Positions 60,777 through 64,000 of a DNA stretch of 64,000 nt are shown piece after piece. The translations under genes were made by a program, and so were the position numbers. The notes under the pieces were generated by a model. The model was not told the DNA's origin. It saw nothing but the letters and a program-made list of their open reading frames with translations, and did not search any database. Location of the stretch: assembly GCA_018645325.1 (NCBI GenBank), contig JABGOU010000003.1:62001-126000 (forward strand), in the 5' to 3' direction. The DNA is from Desulfobacula sp. (GTDB lineage Bacteria > Desulfobacterota > Desulfobacteria > Desulfobacterales > Desulfobacteraceae). Position 1 is the stretch's first letter. Every line of letters starts with the position of its first letter.

Positions 60777-60830
60777 GGGGTCAGGCTTTCCTTATTGCCT
60801 CAATAACGACAATAAGGAAAGCCTGACCCC
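60777..60830. repeat. GGGGTCAGGC-capped palindrome, copy C
   Basis: 54 bases with a perfect 21-bp stem. The outer GGGGTCAGGCTT is as in copies A and B; the inner part TCCTTATTG is unlike theirs. A tandem GACCCCATTTGAT follows (60824-60850). It lies between hbd and the truncated peptidase gene and may act as the hbd terminator. Confidence 0.78.
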
Positions 60831-60845
60831 ATTTGATGACCCCAT

Positions 60846-61442
60846 TTGATGGGGAAAAAGATTATGGAATATGGCCGGAGCACGCCTGAGGAAGAATTAA
60901 AATCACGAATTGCCAACCTGCAGAAAAGACTTGGGAAAACAAAAGTTGACGGGGTTCTGATTTTACAGAAAGCTGATCTCTTTTACTATTCAGGAACTGC
61001 CCAGCAGGGGTGGCTTTATATCCCTGAATCAGGAGAACCCCTGCTGATGATTTTTAAGGATTATCAGCGGGCCAGACAAGAATCAGGAATAGACAGGGTT
61101 GTCAGTATTATAAGCCCTAAAGAAATCCCTGAAACCATTTTATCATCTGGTTATGAGATGCCAAAAAATCTGGGCCTTGAAATGGATGTTCTTTCTGCCA
61201 ACCAATATATTTTATTTCAAGATATATTTTCTCCTGCCAGGATTATTGATATTTCTTTGCAGATCAGGATGCAGCGTGCTGTTAAATCTAAGTATGAAAT
61301 CATTTTGATGCGCCAGACGTCGCATATGGCGGATAAAGTTGCAGCCAAGGTACAAGACATCATCGAACCTGGAATGAGCGAGATTGAGTTTGCAGGATTA
61401 TTGGAAGCCCACGCCAGGAGCCTTGGCCACCAGGATTGGTAA
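60846..61442 (+). pseudogene. Truncated M24-family Xaa-Pro peptidase
   Basis: About 193-198 residues (ATG 60864 or an earlier TTG/ATG). The creatinase-type N-terminal domain is whole (ILQKADLFYYSGTAQQGWLY). The catalytic M24 domain starts (MADKVAAKVQDIIEPGMSEI, EAHARSLGHQ) but stops at TAA after GHQDW. Family members run about 390-400 residues, and all metal-binding Asp/His/Glu ligands lie in the missing part. No remainder is seen in the 60 bases before the next gene, so it is a deletion product and not active as a peptidase. Confidence 0.82.
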
Positions 61443-61503
61443 CAGATAATGGTCTTGAATCCCTGACAAACTATAGTGATAAAATTACAATATTATAACG
61501 GGT

Positions 61504-62406
61504 TTAGCGCCCATATTTATTATCAAATGAGTTCCAGAAGCTTCTGTCTTTTTCCCTCCATCCTTTGCCGAATGATTTGTCAAAGAAGGGTTTCAGATTG
61601 GAAAACCAGGCGCCATAACCCTGTTTGCCTTCTATCCGGGCTCTGATGACATCGGCAACATGATCGGCAAGATTAGCAAGAAAATCTTTGGGAACATAGG
61701 AGTCCGCACCTTTTTGAATGGATTCCTTTAAATTTTCAGAGGTCAGGGCATGGGCAGTCAACATTATTGCGGGAATATTTTTTTTCCGGGCAAGCTCAAG
61801 CACATCATAACCGGAAACCCCCATAATATCCAGAATCGCTATATCATATGTGTTGTTTTCAAGAAGTCTTTTAGCTTCATCAAAACTGGCTGCAGTATCA
61901 AGAGAGCACATGTCCAATAATTCTTCAACTGTTTCCAGAATATCAGGCTCATCATCAACCACCAGGATTCGCCGGTCTTTTAAAAGATCATTTGTTTTAA
62001 TCTTATTTAGATCAAACTTGGCAGTGGTGACGGGGCAGGGTGCTTTAAGGATAACATATCGGGATGTTGATCCCAGGATAGCTTTTTGAGCTTTTGATTT
62101 TTTACGTATTCCCAGAAAGATGTGATCAATTTTATTTTCTTCGGCAAATTGAACAAGATCTTCACCGGGAGAAAGTCCTCTGACGCTTTGTTGCGTCTCG
62201 CACTGCACACCTGAATTTTTCATGAGTTTTTTAGCAAAGGCAAGGTTTTCTTCCGCTTTAATAATATCAGACTGTTTTTCAGAAGCCCCACCTTCCATAG
62301 AGGCGATTACATAAACAAAAGCATTATTTGTTTTGGCATAATCTCTAGCAAGGGATAAAGCCAGCCTTCCAACTTCTCCACCATCATATCCAACCAGTAT
62401 TTTCAT
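61504..62406 (-). CDS. Universal stress protein fused to a response-regulator receiver
   Basis: 300 residues. Residues about 1-130 are a UspA domain (ILVGYDGGEVGRLALSLARD, and the closing ILGSTSRYVILKAPCPV with the G-x-S-x-x-V-like nucleotide site). About 145-262 are a receiver (RILVVDDEPDILETVEELLD, phospho-Asp in IAILDIMGVSGYDVL, Lys in SYVPKDFL). A basic-aromatic tail of about 35 residues follows. There is no output domain. It starts 22 bases after livF on the same strand and is probably co-transcribed with it. Confidence 0.88.
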   Translation of the reverse strand: MKILVGYDGGEVGRLALSLARDYAKTNNAFVYVIASMEGGASEKQSDIIKAEENLAFAKKLMKNSGVQCETQQSVRGLSPGEDLVQFAEENKIDHIFLGIRKKSKAQKAILGSTSRYVILKAPCPVTTAKFDLNKIKTNDLLKDRRILVVDDEPDILETVEELLDMCSLDTAASFDEAKRLLENNTYDIAILDIMGVSGYDVLELARKKNIPAIMLTAHALTSENLKESIQKGADSYVPKDFLANLADHVADVIRARIEGKQGYGAWFSNLKPFFDKSFGKGWREKDRSFWNSFDNKYGR

Positions 62407-62428
62407 AATGAACTCCTAAAATTACAGT

Positions 62429-63241
62429 CTACATCCATCGTTTGCGTCTTTTATAAGACTTTACATCTTTGAAAGATTTTCTCCCGCCGCCTTTGGTAAT
62501 CCCCATATAAAACTCTTTTACATCCGGATTGTCCTGAAGTTCTTTGGACGGGCCTTCCAGAACAATTTTACCCGATTCCATTATATAGGCATAATCTGAT
62601 ACAGCCAAGGCAACTTTTGCATTTTGCTCCACAACCAGAATTGTAGTTTCAAGTTCCTTGTTAATTCTTTGAATATTTTCAAATATTTCTTTTACAAGTA
62701 TGGGTGCAAGTCCAAGAGATGGCTCGTCCAGCATCAGCATTTGGGGAGCTGCCATCAAAGCTCTTGCAATGGCAATCATCTGCTGTTCCCCACCGGAACT
62801 GTATCCTGCCATCCTGTTGGTGACCTTTGAAAGCCTTGGAAAATGCTTGTACATCAGTTCGTTGTCGGAGCGGATATTTTTTGATCCGTCTTTTCTGGTA
62901 ATGGAACCCACTAATATATTTTCATTCACTGTAAGATGCTTAAATACCCTTCTGCCCTCAGGCACCATTACAGCTCCAAGTTTAACAATTTGTGTTCCCA
63001 GAAGATGAGTCGTATCTGTACCGTTAAATTTAATATAACCTTCCTTAGTTGCCCCGTTTTCAGGTTTCAGCAGGCCACTGATAGCTCTCAGGGTGGTTGT
63101 TTTGCCGGCACCATTTGTTCCAAGCAAAGCAACAATACCTCCCTTGGGAACGTTAAGGCTGACACCACGCAGGACCTGAATGATGTCATTATAGACAACC
63201 TCAATATTATTGACTTCAAGCAGATTTTTTTCCATATGCAC
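62429..63241 (-). CDS. livF: Branched-chain amino-acid ABC transporter ATP-binding protein LivF
   Basis: 270 residues. Walker A GTNGAGKTT (about 43-51), signature YSSGGEQQMIAIARAL, Walker B MLMLDEPSLGLAP and VVEQNAKVAL are the LivF pattern. A basic C-terminal extension (KSFKDVKSYKRRKRWM) exceeds the usual length of about 235. It lies downstream of a LivK-type binding protein gene; the permeases and LivG are not in the window. Confidence 0.93.
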   Translation of the reverse strand: MHMEKNLLEVNNIEVVYNDIIQVLRGVSLNVPKGGIVALLGTNGAGKTTTLRAISGLLKPENGATKEGYIKFNGTDTTHLLGTQIVKLGAVMVPEGRRVFKHLTVNENILVGSITRKDGSKNIRSDNELMYKHFPRLSKVTNRMAGYSSGGEQQMIAIARALMAAPQMLMLDEPSLGLAPILVKEIFENIQRINKELETTILVVEQNAKVALAVSDYAYIMESGKIVLEGPSKELQDNPDVKEFYMGITKGGGRKSFKDVKSYKRRKRWM

Positions 63242-63273
63242 TTTCTTTTTTGTTTTTGGCTTTATTTTTGGGG

Positions 63274-63323
63274 TTAACTTACCGAAAACCTGATTTGTCT
63301 TTATCTGATTTCCGGTAAGTTAA
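63274..63323 (-). repeat. Intercistronic hairpin between livK and livF
   Basis: Perfect 11-bp arms TTAACTTACCG (63274-63284) and CGGTAAGTTAA (63313-63323) around a 28-base loop. It lies in the 152-base gap between the binding-protein and ATPase genes, where it could stabilise the binding-protein message or reduce readthrough. Confidence 0.6.
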
Positions 63324-63393
63324 GGTTCAGCTTGTTCAAGGGATTCTTTTTATTGGATTCATTAAAATTAATCCCTTTCTAAATTAAAATACT

Positions 63394-64000
63394 TTATTGG
63401 ATTTTTCCCATGAATGCAGACTGTAAAGGAACTCCAACTTTTTTGAATGCACCACCATTTACAGTGTATATCTGAAGCATATCAACTCCTGCATGATCAG
63501 TGGGTGAATAGGTCACAGGTCCAACAGTTGTATAGGGATGATATGCATTGGCACCATTCATTCCATTTAGTATTTTATGAAGGTTTGCTTTGTTTACTTT
63601 AAGACCGGCAGCTTTTGCTCTTCTAATAGCCTCAGTTGCAACCTGAGCAACCATGATGCCGTTGGCATAGTTGTGTGAGTTGGCTGCTTTGTCATCACGC
63701 CCATATAATTTTGCAAGGGCAAGCTGTTGTTTGGTTCCGTCCGTATCTTCAGATGTCAGGTTGTAGGAACATACCCAGAAGTAACCCTCAGAAGCAGCTC
63801 CGGCAAGAGCAATAAGATCATTGCCGCCTGTGTAGTGAGCTCCAAGGAAAGTCAGTTTGCCCTCTTCACCAAATGAACTTGCAGAGAGTCCAAGACGCTG
63901 TGCATCTTTAAGCATGGTTGCAACGGGTGACTGAATAGTCTGGCTGATCACATATTGAACTCCCTTGCTCATGAGGCGTTTCAGCATTGCAGTATTATCA
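63394..64000 (-). CDS. livK: Branched-chain amino-acid ABC transporter substrate-binding protein (LivK), partial
   Basis: The C-terminal 200 or so residues of a type I periplasmic binding protein (Peripla_BP_6); the N-terminus lies beyond the right edge and the frame is open to base 64000. Segments such as FLGAHYTGGNDLIALAGAAS, NYANGIMVAQVATEAIRRAK and YHPYTTVGPVTYSPTDHAGV fit LivK-type receptors. It is the first gene of the liv unit within the window. Confidence 0.85.
   Translation of the reverse strand, partial: DNTAMLKRLMSKGVQYVISQTIQSPVATMLKDAQRLGLSASSFGEEGKLTFLGAHYTGGNDLIALAGAASEGYFWVCSYNLTSEDTDGTKQQLALAKLYGRDDKAANSHNYANGIMVAQVATEAIRRAKAAGLKVNKANLHKILNGMNGANAYHPYTTVGPVTYSPTDHAGVDMLQIYTVNGGAFKKVGVPLQSAFMGKIQ

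Noticed and set aside
1-64000. tRNA, rRNA and replication origin features
   Set aside because: No cloverleaf with a T-arm GTTCGA-type motif, no rRNA stretches and no DnaA-box cluster were recognised by reading. The presence of mnmG alone is not taken as an origin marker.

Overview
The window looks like a chromosomal segment of a marine sulfate-reducing deltaproteobacterium of the Desulfobacteraceae type (Desulfobacula/Desulfobacter-like). This is inference: the DNA is moderately AT-rich, and the gene mix combines acyl-CoA catabolism, a fused isobutyryl-CoA mutase, branched-chain amino-acid transport, a PilMNO-type secretion locus and many REP/MITE-like repeats. No dsr or apr genes, rRNA or tRNA genes were seen.

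Layout. 1-4750 (minus): a small unknown protein, mnmG, a CbpA-type dnaJ, hpt and an acidic zinc-ribbon protein that runs off the left edge. 5062-5982: a YhcC-type radical SAM protein, followed by a MITE. 6301-21955 (plus): one long tight run of sensor kinase, response regulator, HD-GYP phosphodiesterase and STAS protein, joined by an ATGA overlap to a type II secretion/type IV pilus-like operon (E, F, four pseudopilins, PilM, PilN, PilO, a GspC/PilP-like protein, secretin, and a pseudopilin fused to a 12-repeat NHL propeller). 22037-23557: two toxin-antitoxin pairs and a decayed copy of the apbE 3' end. 23621-27384: apbE, an S4-domain protein, a SpoU methyltransferase, ferritin and a methyltransferase.

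27510-34941 (minus) is a leucine/isovalerate-type acyl-CoA operon: acyl-CoA dehydrogenase, AUH-like hydratase, carboxyltransferase, HMG-CoA lyase-like protein, cupin regulator and acetoacetyl-CoA synthetase. 35144-35715 is higBA. 36186-45348 is a minor-pilin/PilY1 cluster carrying at least three lesions: a TGA in an Ig-like surface protein, a TAG in PilY1 and a decayed DsbA-like gene. 46524-53414 is a probable opine-use island: opine dehydrogenase, Lrp regulator, polar amino-acid ABC transporter and ornithine aminotransferase. 54476-60770 holds a TetR regulator, IcmF, thiolase and 3-hydroxybutyryl-CoA dehydrogenase, a route from isobutyryl-CoA to acetyl-CoA. The right edge has a truncated M24 peptidase, a UspA-receiver fusion, livF and part of livK.

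How the parts connect. A near-identical 18-bp palindrome lies upstream of the TetR gene and at the promoter of the acyl-CoA dehydrogenase operon 19 kb away, so TetR probably controls both acyl-CoA blocks. An ATTTTC-N6-GAAAA palindrome lies upstream of both the opine dehydrogenase and the ABC transporter. Two dispersed repeat families occur. One is a ~135-bp MITE (three copies, each with a perfect 8-bp target duplication and IS66-like GTAA ends). The other is a GGGGTCAGGC-capped palindrome (three copies) whose inner arms differ in sequence but still pair.
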